Origin: Methylobacter sp.
Lineage (GTDB): Bacteria > Pseudomonadota > Gammaproteobacteria > Methylococcales > Methylomonadaceae
Reading direction: 5' to 3'
Assembly (NCBI GenBank): GCA_028716975.1
Contig: JAQUOU010000002.1
Span: 50,741-114,740, forward strand
Length of the DNA stretch: 64,000 nt
Position numbers and translations under genes: made by a program. Under the pieces are notes generated by a model. The model searched no databases. It had not been told where the DNA came from and saw nothing but the letters and a program-made list of their open reading frames with translations. Positions 25,933 through 36,785 of the stretch are shown here, piece by piece (within the stretch, counting starts at the first letter, position 1; every line of letters begins with the position of its first letter).

Positions 25933-28233
25933 CTAGAAATTTTGGCCAAAGTTAAATTGGAAAATTTGTTTTTGATCGACTGTCGCGCCCGTGGTAGACG
26001 ATGTAGATGTTGCATTTAAAGGTAATGCCGCGCTGACGGATAAGGCTCCAAATGGTGACAGCCATTCGCCTGAAATACCGGCAGAATATTTCAGGTTGTT
26101 TAATCCCAGGTTATTATCAATTCTTCCCGCATCAATAAATGTTCCCAGCCGAACCGATTTTGTTTCCGGCAAGAAAGGCACAGGGAAAAACAACTCTGCA
26201 TTGCCAATAATTTTGGTTGAGCCGCCAAAAGGGAAGTTATTGGAATCTCTTGGGCCCACGGTATTATTTTTAAAGCCGCGTATGGAGCCCGTGCCGCCGC
26301 CAAAATAATTTTCAAAGAAAGGCAAGTCTTTAGTTTTACCATAACCGTCTCCATAAGCGGCTTCGGCCTGCAGTCTAAGGGTAAAATCCCTGGCTAAGGG
26401 AAAATAAAGCTGATGTTTGTAACTGACCTTATAATATTCAAGATCACTACCCGGCACTGTCCCCAAGGCAGAAAAACGCTGCTGACCGCCCTTATTGGGG
26501 AATATGGCCCGGTTAAGCGTATCGTGTGTCCAGCTTACCGCCGGAGCAAAGGTCAGGAAACTATTACCTTCCTTGTTAAGAAAGTCCTGAATTTGCGTAG
26601 AAGTAAAGGTGGTGGTGCTTAAATGGGTATGTTTGAAATCAAAATCAAACCGTATCTGATCGAATTCATTTAAAGGAATCCCAAAATTCAAGCCGGCATT
26701 CGCGATGTTGGTGGAATAATTGGCAATATTCACTTGTCCCGCATTGCGCTTGGTATAGCCGAGATTATAGCCCTGGCTCACGCCATCCACAGTAAAATAA
26801 GGATTGAAAAACCCGAACTGGTAAGACGTGGAATAACTGCTGTTGTTAAAAGCAATGTTCACGCGCTTGCCTGAGCCGAAGACATTGTCCTGGGAAATAT
26901 TGGCATTTAATATAATTCCCTGAACCTGAGAATAGCCCGCGCCCGCCGATAAATTGCCCGAAGGCTTCTCCACTACCGTATAATTAACGTCAATCTGGTC
27001 CGACGTGCCTACAACCGGCGGCGTTTCAACATTTACGGTTTCAAAATACCCCAGACGTTCAAGACGTGTTTTTGAGCGTTCAATTTTTGAACTGGAAGCC
27101 CAACTGGATTCCATTTGCCGCATCTCGCGGCGTAAAACTTCATCACGGGTTTTGGTGTTGCCGCTCATATTAATGCGCCTGACGTAAACGCGTTTGCCGG
27201 GATCAACAAAAAACGTCATATCGACGGTTTTATCGGCTTCCTTGATTTCCGGCACCATATTAACATTTGCAAAAGCGTAGCCTTCATCACCTAAACGCTC
27301 AGAGATTGCTTTGGATGTTTCGGTAGCATTTTTTCTGGAAAAAATTTCTCCAGGGCCCAAGCTCACAAGCTTAATGAGTTCTTCTGGAGCAACAACCAGA
27401 TTACCTGTCAGCTTAACTTTATTCAGCCGGTAAATATCGCCTTCCTTTACATTAATGGTGACATAGATGTCTTTTTTGTCCGGCGTAATCGCTACCTGCG
27501 TGGATTCTATTGAAAAATTAATATAACCGCGATCCAGGTAATAAGAACGTAACGTCTCCATATCCGCGGATAATTTTTGTTTGGAGTACTGATCGTCTTT
27601 GCTGTAAAAAGACAGCAAATTGGAAGTATTCAATTCAAAGTTACGCAACAGCGTTTTATCATCAAAAGCCTTATTGCCGACAATATTAATCTGTTTAATC
27701 TTGGTAACCCGGCCTTCAGAAATCTTGATATGAATACCCACGCGATTCCGGGTAAGGTTGGACACATCCGTTTTGATTTTTAAGCCGTATTTACCATGAC
27801 TGAGATATTGGCGGCTTAACTCCTGTTCAACTTTATCCAGCACCTGCCGGTCAAATACTTTGCCTTCAGACAAGCCGATTTTATCCAACGCTTTTTTCAG
27901 GTCGTCTTTACTGAGATCTTTATTGCCTTCAAAAATGATTTTTGCTATCGATGGCCGTTCCACCACATTAATAATCAGCTTGGAACCGTCCCTTTCCATT
28001 GAAATGTCTTTAAAAAAACCGGTTTTGAATAAAGCTTTAATTGCCGAGCCCGCATTATCCAATGAGAATTTTTCTCCGACATTAACCGGAAGATAGTTAA
28101 AAACCGTCCCCAGGGAAATACGCTGTAGACCTTTGACCTGAATATCCTCAACAATAAATTCTTCATCGCCTTTAACAGCTTGGGAAACAAGCAGGCATAG
28201 CAATAATACGCAAGAAAAAGTATTTAGTTTCAT
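25933..28233 (-). CDS. bamA: Outer membrane protein assembly factor BamA
   Basis: The central component of the Bam complex that folds beta-barrel proteins into the outer membrane. From ATG 28233 it has 766 residues with a signal peptide ending at VKG. An ATG at 28311 would put 26 extra residues before the signal. Five POTRA domains occupy about residues 25-420. The C-terminal 16-stranded barrel carries the loop-6 signature SIRGF (near residue 650) and ends in a terminal Phe (FNFGQNF), the usual barrel signal. It is preceded by epmA rather than the usual rseP. Confidence 0.96.
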   Translation of the reverse strand: MKLNTFSCVLLLCLLVSQAVKGDEEFIVEDIQVKGLQRISLGTVFNYLPVNVGEKFSLDNAGSAIKALFKTGFFKDISMERDGSKLIINVVERPSIAKIIFEGNKDLSKDDLKKALDKIGLSEGKVFDRQVLDKVEQELSRQYLSHGKYGLKIKTDVSNLTRNRVGIHIKISEGRVTKIKQINIVGNKAFDDKTLLRNFELNTSNLLSFYSKDDQYSKQKLSADMETLRSYYLDRGYINFSIESTQVAITPDKKDIYVTINVKEGDIYRLNKVKLTGNLVVAPEELIKLVSLGPGEIFSRKNATETSKAISERLGDEGYAFANVNMVPEIKEADKTVDMTFFVDPGKRVYVRRINMSGNTKTRDEVLRREMRQMESSWASSSKIERSKTRLERLGYFETVNVETPPVVGTSDQIDVNYTVVEKPSGNLSAGAGYSQVQGIILNANISQDNVFGSGKRVNIAFNNSSYSTSYQFGFFNPYFTVDGVSQGYNLGYTKRNAGQVNIANYSTNIANAGLNFGIPLNEFDQIRFDFDFKHTHLSTTTFTSTQIQDFLNKEGNSFLTFAPAVSWTHDTLNRAIFPNKGGQQRFSALGTVPGSDLEYYKVSYKHQLYFPLARDFTLRLQAEAAYGDGYGKTKDLPFFENYFGGGTGSIRGFKNNTVGPRDSNNFPFGGSTKIIGNAELFFPVPFLPETKSVRLGTFIDAGRIDNNLGLNNLKYSAGISGEWLSPFGALSVSAALPLNATSTSSTTGATVDQKQIFQFNFGQNF

Positions 28234-28312
28234 GTAGTGGCGTCTAAGAATGAAGCGGCATGGTCTATTATCGAAAAACTTTCGGAGTATATCACAGTAA
28301 TATTCAATCAAC

Positions 28313-29302
28313 TTAAGCCCTGTGCAAGGGGAAACTCAGCACATCATCAATAGCATTACTTCCTGTCAGCACCATCAGTAAACGATCAAGACCAATAGCC
28401 ATACCCGAGCATTCAGGTAAACCCGCCTCCAGCGCCGAAATAAGATAACTATCCTTAGTTATAGTGGGCAATTTTCTCTCTCGTCTGATACTGATCTCTT
28501 TGTTAAATCGCCTGTTCTGTTCTTCCGGATCGGTCAGTTCATAATAGCCATTGCCCAATTCGATTCCTTCGAGAAATATCTCAACCCTATCAGTAATCTG
28601 TGAATTATGTTCATTGATCCGTGCCAATGATGACTGACAGGCGGGATAATCGTATACCATACATAGCGCGTTTTCGCCCAAATAGGGCTGAACTTTATGA
28701 CTGAATATAAAATCCAGCCATAAGCCATGATCCTGCCCGCAAATATTTACCGCTTCAGGCATGTGATTACCCAATGCATAAGCACAATAATCTCCAAATG
28801 AAAATTCTAAAGGATTCAAATCGGTACATGAAAGAAATATATCCTGATATCTGAATCTTTGCGTTTCGTTTAAGGATCGATGCGTTTTAGACAATCGTCC
28901 AATTAATTCGTCGACTTCATCCATTAATTGAGGCAGTTTAAAGCCGACCCGATACCATTCCAGCATGGTAAACTCGGGATTATGAAAGCGTCCCGATTCG
29001 CCATTCCTGAAGGCCTTGCATATCTGGTAAATTGAACCGCTACCGGCAGCCAGCAGGCGTTTCATGGCAAATTCAGGCGATGTTTGCAAAAATAAAGTTT
29101 GTTGCAGGGGAGGCGAAAAATAATCAGCAGTGAAGAACTCTAACTGGGGATCTGTGCCGATCCCCTGGCAAAGAAGCGGCGTTTCCACCTCGAGCACCGA
29201 TCGTTCTGAAAAAAATCCCCGTATATCATGCAGCATCTGCGCCCTTAAATGCAGATGCGCCAGAGAGCACGCAGGCCGCCATTCATTCATCCCAATTCGC
29301 AT
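28313..29302 (-). CDS. epmA: EF-P--(R)-beta-lysine ligase
   Basis: A lysyl-tRNA synthetase paralogue without the anticodon-binding domain, which attaches beta-lysine to EF-P. The product is 329 residues; the start could be ATG 29302 or 29290 (MNEWRPAC). Class II synthetase motifs are visible: motif 2 CKAFRNGESGRFHNPEFTMLEWYR and motif 3 PECSGMAIGLDRLLM. The beta-lysine substrate is made by EpmB, encoded at 30030-31067, and the target EF-P is the gene immediately upstream. It is followed 79 bp later by bamA on the same strand. Confidence 0.95.
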   Translation of the reverse strand: MRIGMNEWRPACSLAHLHLRAQMLHDIRGFFSERSVLEVETPLLCQGIGTDPQLEFFTADYFSPPLQQTLFLQTSPEFAMKRLLAAGSGSIYQICKAFRNGESGRFHNPEFTMLEWYRVGFKLPQLMDEVDELIGRLSKTHRSLNETQRFRYQDIFLSCTDLNPLEFSFGDYCAYALGNHMPEAVNICGQDHGLWLDFIFSHKVQPYLGENALCMVYDYPACQSSLARINEHNSQITDRVEIFLEGIELGNGYYELTDPEEQNRRFNKEISIRRERKLPTITKDSYLISALEAGLPECSGMAIGLDRLLMVLTGSNAIDDVLSFPLHRA

Positions 29303-29402
29303 TCACGGCGACAAGCGAGTGAGGTCGAAAACAGTAAATACCGCGCTCAGGGGCAGCAATATTTGGCAACTCGTATTAGATTGCCTACGCATGCAATCAG
29401 CA

Positions 29403-29972
29403 CTATTCTTTTACGCGGGATACATATTCGCCGGTGCGCGTATCCACCCTAATCATTTCGCCCTGTTGCACAAATAACGGTACTCTTACCACGGCCCCCG
29501 TTTCCAGGGTTGCGGGCTTGCCGCCGCCACCGGACGTATCACCGCGCACACCGGGATCCGTCAAGGTGATTGCCAGCTCGACAAAATTGGCCGGAGAGAC
29601 GGAAAGAGGGACATCATTCCACAGGGTTACCGTGCAAAAATCCTGATCTTTGAGCCAGTTGCTCGCCTCGCCCACCGCTTTCTCATCAGACTGATACTGT
29701 TCAAAAGTGTCGGGGACCATAAAATGTCTGAACTCTCCGTCATTATAAAGATATTGCATTTCAACATCCACAACATCGGCTCCCTCAAGGGAATCGCCTG
29801 ATTTGAATGTCCTCTCAATCACGCGGCCGGTCTTCAAATTTCTGATTTTGACCCGGTTAAACGCCTGGCCTTTTCCCGGTTTGACAAATTCATTTTCAAT
29901 AATTGCGCAGGGATCATTATCCAGCATGACTTTCAACCCGGCCTTAAATTCATTAGTGCTAAAACTAGCCAT
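29403..29972 (-). CDS. efp: Elongation factor P
   Basis: It rescues ribosomes stalled at polyproline. The ATG at 29972 follows GAGGAT and gives 189 residues beginning [15 protein letters not shown]; longer frames to 30029 lack a ribosome site. The modified lysine is Lys34 in KPGKGQAF, the site used by the EpmA/EpmB beta-lysylation pathway, and both enzymes flank this gene. Three OB-like domains are intact. A proline-tetrad protein (44115-44324) and other Pro-rich stretches in the window might depend on it, but that is inference. Confidence 0.96.
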   Translation of the reverse strand: MASFSTNEFKAGLKVMLDNDPCAIIENEFVKPGKGQAFNRVKIRNLKTGRVIERTFKSGDSLEGADVVDVEMQYLYNDGEFRHFMVPDTFEQYQSDEKAVGEASNWLKDQDFCTVTLWNDVPLSVSPANFVELAITLTDPGVRGDTSGGGGKPATLETGAVVRVPLFVQQGEMIRVDTRTGEYVSRVKE

Positions 29973-30009
29973 TTTATCCTCGAGACTACAAACAATGAAA
30001 AATCTAGCC

Positions 30010-30017
30010 ATTATAAT
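30010..30017. promoter_or_regulatory. Palindromic -10-like site between efp and epmB
   Basis: ATTATAAT reads the same on both strands, so it could serve as a -10 box toward efp (about 38 bases from its ATG). A plus-strand use is less likely because the epmB ribosome site follows immediately. No good -35 box is seen on either side. Confidence 0.3.
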
Positions 30018-30029
30018 AGAGGCCATCAA

Positions 30030-31067
30030 TTGATAGAAACTTTAATAATTCAATTCATGACAGACCCATACGATGAAACTCTGCACTTTAGTCAAAGCTG
30101 GCAACAACAACTTGCCGAAGCTTTTAACAAAATCGAAGATTTATGTGATTATTTGGAGTTATCGCCGGATGATTTGCCAATTTCAATAGCTGCCATCGAA
30201 AGCTTCCCGTTACGTGTTCCGCTCAGTTTCGCGGCAAGCATGGAAAAAGGCAATCCGCATGACCCGCTATTACGTCAGGTATTGCCCGTTAAAGAGGAAA
30301 TGGGTATTTATCCCGGTTTTAGCGTAGATCCGGTAGGCGATATTCAGGCCGCCGCGCAGACCGGTGTTTTGCATAAGTATCAAGGCCGGGTTTTATTTAT
30401 CAATACCGGCAGTTGCGCTATTAACTGCCGGTATTGTTTCCGGCGAAACTTTCCTTATTCCGATTTGCAACTTACTAAACAAAAGGAAACTGCCGCCATA
30501 CAATACATACAGGAGGACTCCTCTATTGCGGAAGTCATCTTAAGCGGCGGCGATCCGTTGCTGTTAAACGATGCCAGATTAACCCATCTCATTCAGCAAT
30601 TAAGTGCCATCAAGCATTTAAAACGCATAAGAATACATAGCCGGCTACCCGTCGTTCTGCCAGCCAGAATAACAGGCGAGCTGATTAACACTCTGGTGAG
30701 CAGCCTTGTTCAAATCGTAGTCGTTATCCATTGCAATCATGCAAATGAAATAAATGAACGCGTCATGGACGCCTGCCGGTCCTTAAAAAGCAATGGAATA
30801 ATAGTATTTAATCAATCGGTATTATTAAAAGGTGTTAATGACAATGTAGCGGTATTATGCGAACTGAGCGAAAAACTATTCACCCAAGGCATTATTCCTT
30901 ATTACCTGCATTTGTTGGATAAAGCTTCAGGAACAGGACATTTTGATGTTACTGAGACAGAAGCCTTGATGCTTATTAAACAGGTTAAGGATACTCTGCC
31001 AGGCTACCTTGTTCCTAAACTGGTTAAAGAACAGGCGGGGGCTGCGTCTAAACAATACATTTTATAA
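30030..31067 (+). CDS. epmB: EF-P lysine 2,3-aminomutase (EpmB)
   Basis: A radical SAM, PLP-dependent aminomutase that makes (R)-beta-lysine for EF-P modification. The product is 345 residues. The TTG at 30030 is chosen because AGAGG lies 8 bases upstream, whereas the ATG at 30057 has no ribosome site. The cluster motif [15 protein letters not shown] is near residue 130, and the GGDPLLLND and HSRLPVVLP motifs follow. The length (345 versus over 400 for catabolic KamA) supports EpmB. It diverges from efp, with only 57 bp between the two start codons. Confidence 0.94.
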   Translation: MIETLIIQFMTDPYDETLHFSQSWQQQLAEAFNKIEDLCDYLELSPDDLPISIAAIESFPLRVPLSFAASMEKGNPHDPLLRQVLPVKEEMGIYPGFSVDPVGDIQAAAQTGVLHKYQGRVLFINTGSCAINCRYCFRRNFPYSDLQLTKQKETAAIQYIQEDSSIAEVILSGGDPLLLNDARLTHLIQQLSAIKHLKRIRIHSRLPVVLPARITGELINTLVSSLVQIVVVIHCNHANEINERVMDACRSLKSNGIIVFNQSVLLKGVNDNVAVLCELSEKLFTQGIIPYYLHLLDKASGTGHFDVTETEALMLIKQVKDTLPGYLVPKLVKEQAGAASKQYIL

Positions 31068-31091
31068 GCCGGTCCGATTTTTCTCGGGTGA

Positions 31092-31511
31092 TCAGTCCTC
31101 GCCCAGAGACAGCGCTATTTCTCGTGCGATGTTATGGTTTATTTTAAAACCACGCATTTCTAAAACACCTTTAGTAGTTAATGAAATAATCAAATAAAGC
31201 GCTTCAGGGTAAGCTGCCAGTTCTAAATCGGTATCAGAAGGCACTGCCGGAGCACTCGGATGAGAATGATAGATGGCAAAAAGATCTTCACCTTGATCAC
31301 GCATAGCAGCCATGGCGGATATTTGCTGCCCGGCGTCAAGCAAAAAACGCTGGCGAGGTTGATCAGCACGGTTTTTAATGGGATAGCAATGGGTCGGCAG
31401 ACCTTTTTTACCGCCGATAAGACCGCATATTTCAGCATCAGGAGATTGCTGGGCAAAATGTAGTAATTGATTAGTTATCTTGCGGGGAATCTTGATGTGT
31501 TCCAGTGTCAT
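31092..31511 (-). CDS. M67 family (JAMM/Mov34) metallopeptidase
   Basis: A 139-residue single-domain JAMM protein. The zinc motif is complete: Glu in DAEICGLIGG (about residue 27), then HSHPSAPAVPSDTD (about 91). Bacterial relatives include enzymes that trim ubiquitin-like sulfur carriers or release Cys from small molecules. No sulfur-carrier or ThiF gene is adjacent, so the substrate is unknown. It sits 36 bp downstream of prmC on the same strand and converges on epmB. Confidence 0.87.
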   Translation of the reverse strand: MTLEHIKIPRKITNQLLHFAQQSPDAEICGLIGGKKGLPTHCYPIKNRADQPRQRFLLDAGQQISAMAAMRDQGEDLFAIYHSHPSAPAVPSDTDLELAAYPEALYLIISLTTKGVLEMRGFKINHNIAREIALSLGED

Positions 31512-31547
31512 AATAATATAAGTTTAAGAAGGTTGCGATGAGCAAAT

Positions 31548-32405
31548 TCACTCGCTCACTGCACTATAGCTCCATTGTCCATAAGTCACCCTGGGGTGCC
31601 CCGATAAGTCTTTATGAGTTTGAATGTTATCGTAATTAAAATCTTTAAAAATTGCTTGAACCCGTTGCTGTTGATTATAGCCATGTTCAATTAATAAATG
31701 TCCGCCAGACTCCAGATAATTACGGGCAGTATCGGCAATGATTATTATATCATTGAGCCCCTGCCGGGAAGCGCGCAAGGCTGTTTGAGGCTCAAATCTA
31801 ATATCACCTTCCTGAAGATGCTTGTCGTCTTCAGCAATATAAGGCGGATTGCTGATGACCAGATTGAACTTAGCATCGGGAATGCCCGCAAACCAGTCGC
31901 TATGGTAAAAATCAATATCGGTAACATGATGATTGTTGGCATTAAGCTGTGCAATGCGCAGCGCGGGCAAGCTTAAATCCGTTGCGCTAATTTTTGCGCG
32001 CGGACATTCCAAAGTCAGAGTGACGGCTATAATGCCGGAGCCGGTGCCAAGATCGATAATACTGACGGATTGGGCGGGCGAAATTAATTTTAAACTGAGT
32101 TCAATAAGCAGTTCAGTTTCGGGGCGAGGAATCAATACCTCCGGGGTGACATAAAAATCGCGTGACCAAAATTCCCGATTGCCGGTGATATAGGCAATAG
32201 GCACACCTTTTTGCCGCTCTTGAATCAATGTCCAAAAGCGGCTTGTATGTTCGGGCTCCAATTGTCTGTTGGGCCAGGCGCGAAGATGGGAACGCTCCTT
32301 ATTAAGAATCTGGCAAAGCAGAATTTCCGCATCCAAACCAGCCGAATCAGAGCTGGATGCCAGTATGCAGGCAGCTTTTGCCAGCACCGACTTTATGCTC
32401 TGCAT
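31548..32405 (-). CDS. prmC: Peptide chain release factor N5-glutamine methyltransferase
   Basis: It methylates the GGQ glutamine of RF1 and RF2. The product is 285 residues, with an N-terminal helical domain (1-80) and a Rossmann methyltransferase domain with the SAM loop IDLGTGSGIIAVTL and the amino-methylating motif NPPYIAED. It starts five bases after prfA, whose product is its substrate, a common coupling. The gene order hemA-prfA-prmC matches other gammaproteobacteria. Confidence 0.95.
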   Translation of the reverse strand: MQSIKSVLAKAACILASSSDSAGLDAEILLCQILNKERSHLRAWPNRQLEPEHTSRFWTLIQERQKGVPIAYITGNREFWSRDFYVTPEVLIPRPETELLIELSLKLISPAQSVSIIDLGTGSGIIAVTLTLECPRAKISATDLSLPALRIAQLNANNHHVTDIDFYHSDWFAGIPDAKFNLVISNPPYIAEDDKHLQEGDIRFEPQTALRASRQGLNDIIIIADTARNYLESGGHLLIEHGYNQQQRVQAIFKDFNYDNIQTHKDLSGHPRVTYGQWSYSAVSE

Positions 32406-32410
32406 TTTCC

Positions 32411-33496
32411 TTAGTCTTCACCCAGTTGGGTTAAAAGTTCCGCCTGATGCTCGCTAACCAGTGGCTGTATAACGTGTTCCAGACCACCCTGCATGATGTC
32501 ATCCAGTTTATACAGCGTTAAATTGATGCGATGGTCGGTTAACCGTCCTTGTGGGTAATTATAAGTGCGAATACGTTCGGAACGGTCACCGCTGCCAACC
32601 TGCAGCTTGCGCGTGGCAGATTGTTCGGCATGGTGTTTTTCCTGTTCCGCCGATAACAGACGGGATGCCAGCAGCGACATGGCTCTGGCGCGGTTTTTGT
32701 GCTGTGAGCGTTCATCCTGGCACTCGACGACTACGCCGGTGGGAAGGTGCGTAATGCGTATCGCTGACTCGGTTTTATTGATGTGCTGCCCGCCGGCGCC
32801 GGAAGCGCGGTAGGTGTCAACTTTAAGGTCAGCTGGATTTATATCAATGGCGTCAACTTCCTCGACTTCCGGCATGATAGCGACGGTACAGGCTGAGGTG
32901 TGGATACGGCCTTGCGATTCTGTTTCGGGTACGCGCTGCACCCGGTGCGCGCCGGATTCGAATTTTAATTGCGAATAAACATCCTTTCCCGAAACACGCA
33001 GGATAACTTCCTTGTAGCCGCCGTGGTCGCCATGACTCTCGCTGATGATTTCTGTTTGCCAGCCTTTTCTTTCGGCGTAGCGTTGATACATACGGGAAAG
33101 ATCGCCGGAAAAAATAGCGGCTTCATCCCCGCCGGTGCCGGCGCGAATTTCCAGAAAAATGTTGCGATTATCGTTTGGATCTTTAGGCAACAAGAGAACT
33201 TGTAATTCATGTTCAAGAGCTTCAATCAGATCTTCCGCCTCATTGACTTCTTCTTTGGCCATTTCCTTTAATTCAGGATCCGTGTCATTGGCCATTTCTT
33301 TTGCCGAGACAAGCATGGCTTGTGCCTGCTGATATCTTTTATAGCAATCCACCAGCGGGTTGATTTGCGCATATTCCTGGCTTAATAGGCGGAATCTGTT
33401 TTGATTGTTTTGTACTTCCGGCTCTGAAAGTAATGCTGCGATTTCGTCATAACGTTCGCACAGGTTTTCTAGTCTATGTTGTATGGAGTCTTTCAT
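32411..33496 (-). CDS. prfA: Peptide chain release factor 1
   Basis: It terminates translation at UAA and UAG. The product is 361 residues, the usual size. The peptidyl-hydrolysis motif [13 protein letters not shown] is near residue 230, and the [18 protein letters not shown] segment is typical of RF1. The codon-recognition region is less obvious by eye but lies near SACTVAIM. The ATG overlaps the hemA stop (TAATG), giving translational coupling. Confidence 0.96.
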   Translation of the reverse strand: MKDSIQHRLENLCERYDEIAALLSEPEVQNNQNRFRLLSQEYAQINPLVDCYKRYQQAQAMLVSAKEMANDTDPELKEMAKEEVNEAEDLIEALEHELQVLLLPKDPNDNRNIFLEIRAGTGGDEAAIFSGDLSRMYQRYAERKGWQTEIISESHGDHGGYKEVILRVSGKDVYSQLKFESGAHRVQRVPETESQGRIHTSACTVAIMPEVEEVDAIDINPADLKVDTYRASGAGGQHINKTESAIRITHLPTGVVVECQDERSQHKNRARAMSLLASRLLSAEQEKHHAEQSATRKLQVGSGDRSERIRTYNYPQGRLTDHRINLTLYKLDDIMQGGLEHVIQPLVSEHQAELLTQLGED

Positions 33497-34752
33497 TAAG
33501 ATTTTTTCAATTTAAAAATTTCTCTGGCAGCGGCAATCAAGTCATGCCTTTCGTTTTCGGCTGCTTCCCGGATTTGTATGCTGGGCGTATGAATCAGTTT
33601 ATTAGTCAGGCTGCGAGCGAGCCGGTTAAGAGCTTCTTCAGGAGGAATGCCGTTTTTCAGTAATCCCAAGGCTTTTTGTAAGGCTTCGTCCCGGGCTTTT
33701 TCAGCTTGGGAGCGATAGTCCTGAATAGTCGATTGCGCGCCTTGGGAGCGTAGCCAGGTTAAAAAATAGTCTACCTGGGTATCGATTATTTCTTCGGCCT
33801 GTTCCGCTGCCTGGCGGCGCGAATCCATATTCTGGTCAATAGTGGCCTGCAAATCGTCAATGGTATAAAGATAGACATCCCGCAGTTGTTCAACTTCAGC
33901 TTCAATATCCCTGGGTACAGCAAGATCCACCATGAACATGGGTTTATGTTTACGTTTTTTAAGCGCGCTTTCAACACGGCCTTTACCAAGAATCGGCAGT
34001 TGACTTGCGGTCGATGAAACCACAATGTCAGCTTCAGCCAAATGCATAGGTAATTCAGCTAAAGAAATGGCGTAACCGTTAAACTGTAAGGCTAAGGTAT
34101 GGGCTTTATCATATGTTCGGTTGGCGATTATGATGCGGCCGATGCCTTGTTGAGACAAGTGCCTGGCTGTTAGTTCTATGGTTTCGCCTGCGCCTATGAG
34201 GAGGGCAGTCTGCTCGCTGAGTTTATCAAAAATTTGCTGCGCCAGTTGTACCGCCGCAAAAGCGACCGATACCGGACTGGAGCCTATGGCAGTATCCGTA
34301 CGCACTTTTTTGGCAGCGGAAAAAGTATGCTGAAAAAGTTTGCCCAGATGCTTACCCAAAGTTCCTGCTTCATAGGCGGCCTGATAGGCAGTTTTCATCT
34401 GCCCGAGTATTTGCGGTTCACCCAGGATCATCGAATCCAGGCCGCAAGCCACTCGAAACATATGCCGGCAGACTGACTTATCAGTATGGTAGTATAAATA
34501 GGGTGTAAAATCCGCGGCTTTTATTTGTTTGCTTCGGGCAACCCAGTCAATAAGAATCTGCTGGTTCGGCGTTATCGAGGAACAGTAAAACTCGGTGCGA
34601 TTGCAAGTTGAAAGAATTGCCGCTTCACTTATTTCCTTGATATTCCATAATTCCAGTAGCGCTGTTTCCAGAATCTCGGCAGGGAATGCCAAGCGCTCAC
34701 GGATGGAAACCGGCGCGGTATTGTAATTAATCCCTACTGCAAGAAATGTCAT
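33496..34752 (-). CDS. hemA: Glutamyl-tRNA reductase
   Basis: The first committed step of C5-pathway tetrapyrrole synthesis: Glu-tRNA to glutamate-1-semialdehyde with NADPH. The product is 418 residues. The catalytic Cys is in [11 protein letters not shown], the NADPH domain has [13 protein letters not shown] and IIANRT, and a C-terminal dimerisation helix ends the chain. It starts at ATG 34752 and is divergent from the TPR lipoprotein gene, with a 288-bp AT-rich region between them holding no gene. Confidence 0.96.
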   Translation of the reverse strand: MTFLAVGINYNTAPVSIRERLAFPAEILETALLELWNIKEISEAAILSTCNRTEFYCSSITPNQQILIDWVARSKQIKAADFTPYLYYHTDKSVCRHMFRVACGLDSMILGEPQILGQMKTAYQAAYEAGTLGKHLGKLFQHTFSAAKKVRTDTAIGSSPVSVAFAAVQLAQQIFDKLSEQTALLIGAGETIELTARHLSQQGIGRIIIANRTYDKAHTLALQFNGYAISLAELPMHLAEADIVVSSTASQLPILGKGRVESALKKRKHKPMFMVDLAVPRDIEAEVEQLRDVYLYTIDDLQATIDQNMDSRRQAAEQAEEIIDTQVDYFLTWLRSQGAQSTIQDYRSQAEKARDEALQKALGLLKNGIPPEEALNRLARSLTNKLIHTPSIQIREAAENERHDLIAAAREIFKLKKS

Positions 34753-35040
34753 GATGTCGATGGGTCAGTGTTTAAAATTTTAGGCTGCTATAACAAAACA
34801 ATATATTTTTCCTGAGTTTTATTCCGGTGTTGATTTAGGAATTCAGATGCTTTGCTGTAGTCTATGCAGGTGAAATTTCATGGAATCAGATAATTTTAAG
34901 TAAATTCTCAGTATATTATGTCGTGCGTATTCTAGGAAATATAATAGTTTTATCTAAATGGAACAAATCGGATGTTTGTAGCATCTGGTTTTTCTTATAA
35001 GCTATAACAAATATATGTTAAGTAATAATAGGATTTTGGT

Positions 35041-36783
35041 GTGTTAATTTTTAGATTATTTTCAGTAATTACCGTTGTTTTGCTTAATGGCTGCGCCAAT
35101 TTACCGGAAAAGCCCAGTGGCTCAAAAGCTGCTATTGTGCCGGAAATATCTGATATAAAGGACAAAACCAAATATAAAGAAGCAAAAACGGATATTGATC
35201 CTGACGTGCTGTTTATGCTTCTGACAGCCGAACTTGCGGGACAAAGAGGGCAGTATGATATTGCCCTGGAAGGTTATATGGAAGCCGCCAAGCGGGTTAA
35301 TGACCCGCGGTTTGCTGAAAGGGCGGCCATGATTGCGATGTATATGAAGGACAGCAATAAAACCAATGAAGCTGTTTCTGTGTGGCTGCGTCAGGACCCT
35401 AAAAATCTGGCGGCAAGAAAAATTGCCGCATTAGCCGCATTTAGGGCAGGTGATAAGCAAAAAGCCGTTGAACACCTGGATGTATTGCTGAAGGCTGATC
35501 CTGCCGGCTTCGAAAAATCCTTGTTTGAATTATCAAGTGCGTTGCAGAAAGACGGGAATGTCACATTTATTTATGATGTATTGGAGGCATTGTCGTTAAA
35601 GCATCCCAATCAGGCAGTGATATATTTTATTCAATCATTATTAGCTACGGAGATGAAAAACAAGGAGCTGGCCGAAATAAAAGTCCAGCAAGCTTTGGTT
35701 ATCCAGCCGAACTGGGATAAGGCGCTCATTCTTCAGGCTCAAATAGCAGTGTTTTCAGGCGATCTGGATAAAGCAAAAAAGTTGTTAAAAGATGCTTCTC
35801 TTAAGTATCCTGAAAATGACAAAATTAAAAAACTTTTGGCCCAGGTTTTAATAAAAGCAGGGGAATATGAAGAGGCCGGCGAGGTTTATAAGGGAATAAT
35901 TTCGGCTAATCCAAAGGATATGGAAAGCCAGTTTGCTTTAGGATTGGTACACCTGCAATTGGATAGAGATGGAAAAGCTGAAGAGGTTTTTAAAAAGCTG
36001 CTTGATCAACCTGATTGGCAATATCAGGCAAGTTTTTATTTAGGCAAAATTGAAGAAAAACGAGGAAACACGCAAAACGCCCTAGTTTGGTTTGATAAAG
36101 TAACTGACGGGCCATTTGTTTTTGAGGCGTCAATTTCAGCGGTTTCCTTGCTTGCAAAAAACAAGCAGTTTGATGAAGCCAACTCGCGCTTAAGTCTGTT
36201 ACAAAATCAATTTCCAAAACAAAAGCTGCGTATCATCTTGATTCGAGCGGAATTATTGAGTCAGCAAAAACAATATGAGCAGGCTTTCAATTTGTTGACT
36301 ACAGCGCTGACTGAACTGCCTGATCAAAAAGAACTACTCTATACCCGGGCATTAATGGCTGAACGTATCGGCAAGCTGGATATATTGGAAACGGATCTGA
36401 AAAAAATATTGGCTAAATATCCGGATAATGCCGAAGCATTAAATGCATTGGGATATACCCTGCTGGACAAAACCGATCGTTATGCTGAAGCTGAAAAATA
36501 TCTGCAGCATGCATTAAGATTACAGCCTGATGAAGCTGTAATTTTGGATAGTTTCGGATGGCTTCAGTTTAAATTGGGCAATACTGAAAAAGCTCTGGAA
36601 TATCTTCAGCAGGCTTATGCTAAACAACAGGAAAATGAGATAGCGGCTCATCTTGCCGAAGTATTATGGGCTTTAGGTAAAAAGGCTGAAGCCAGGAAGT
36701 TATTTGCCAAAGCCATTAAAAATGCGCCGGAAGATGAATATCTATTGGATTTTCAACAAAGAATATTAAATAGCACAGAGTAA
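35041..36783 (+). CDS. TPR-repeat outer-membrane lipoprotein
   Basis: A 580-residue protein with a GTG start, a short signal peptide and the lipobox VVLLNGC, giving a lipidated Cys18. From about residue 60 on it is built of tetratricopeptide helices, at least ten by eye, with an especially clear canonical repeat around ALNALGYTLLDKTDRYAEAEKYL. The equivalent gene between hemA and lolB is conserved in pseudomonads. Its role is not defined; a scaffold for envelope complexes is likely. lolB follows after two bases. Confidence 0.88.
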   Translation: MLIFRLFSVITVVLLNGCANLPEKPSGSKAAIVPEISDIKDKTKYKEAKTDIDPDVLFMLLTAELAGQRGQYDIALEGYMEAAKRVNDPRFAERAAMIAMYMKDSNKTNEAVSVWLRQDPKNLAARKIAALAAFRAGDKQKAVEHLDVLLKADPAGFEKSLFELSSALQKDGNVTFIYDVLEALSLKHPNQAVIYFIQSLLATEMKNKELAEIKVQQALVIQPNWDKALILQAQIAVFSGDLDKAKKLLKDASLKYPENDKIKKLLAQVLIKAGEYEEAGEVYKGIISANPKDMESQFALGLVHLQLDRDGKAEEVFKKLLDQPDWQYQASFYLGKIEEKRGNTQNALVWFDKVTDGPFVFEASISAVSLLAKNKQFDEANSRLSLLQNQFPKQKLRIILIRAELLSQQKQYEQAFNLLTTALTELPDQKELLYTRALMAERIGKLDILETDLKKILAKYPDNAEALNALGYTLLDKTDRYAEAEKYLQHALRLQPDEAVILDSFGWLQFKLGNTEKALEYLQQAYAKQQENEIAAHLAEVLWALGKKAEARKLFAKAIKNAPEDEYLLDFQQRILNSTE

Positions 36784-36785
36784 GA

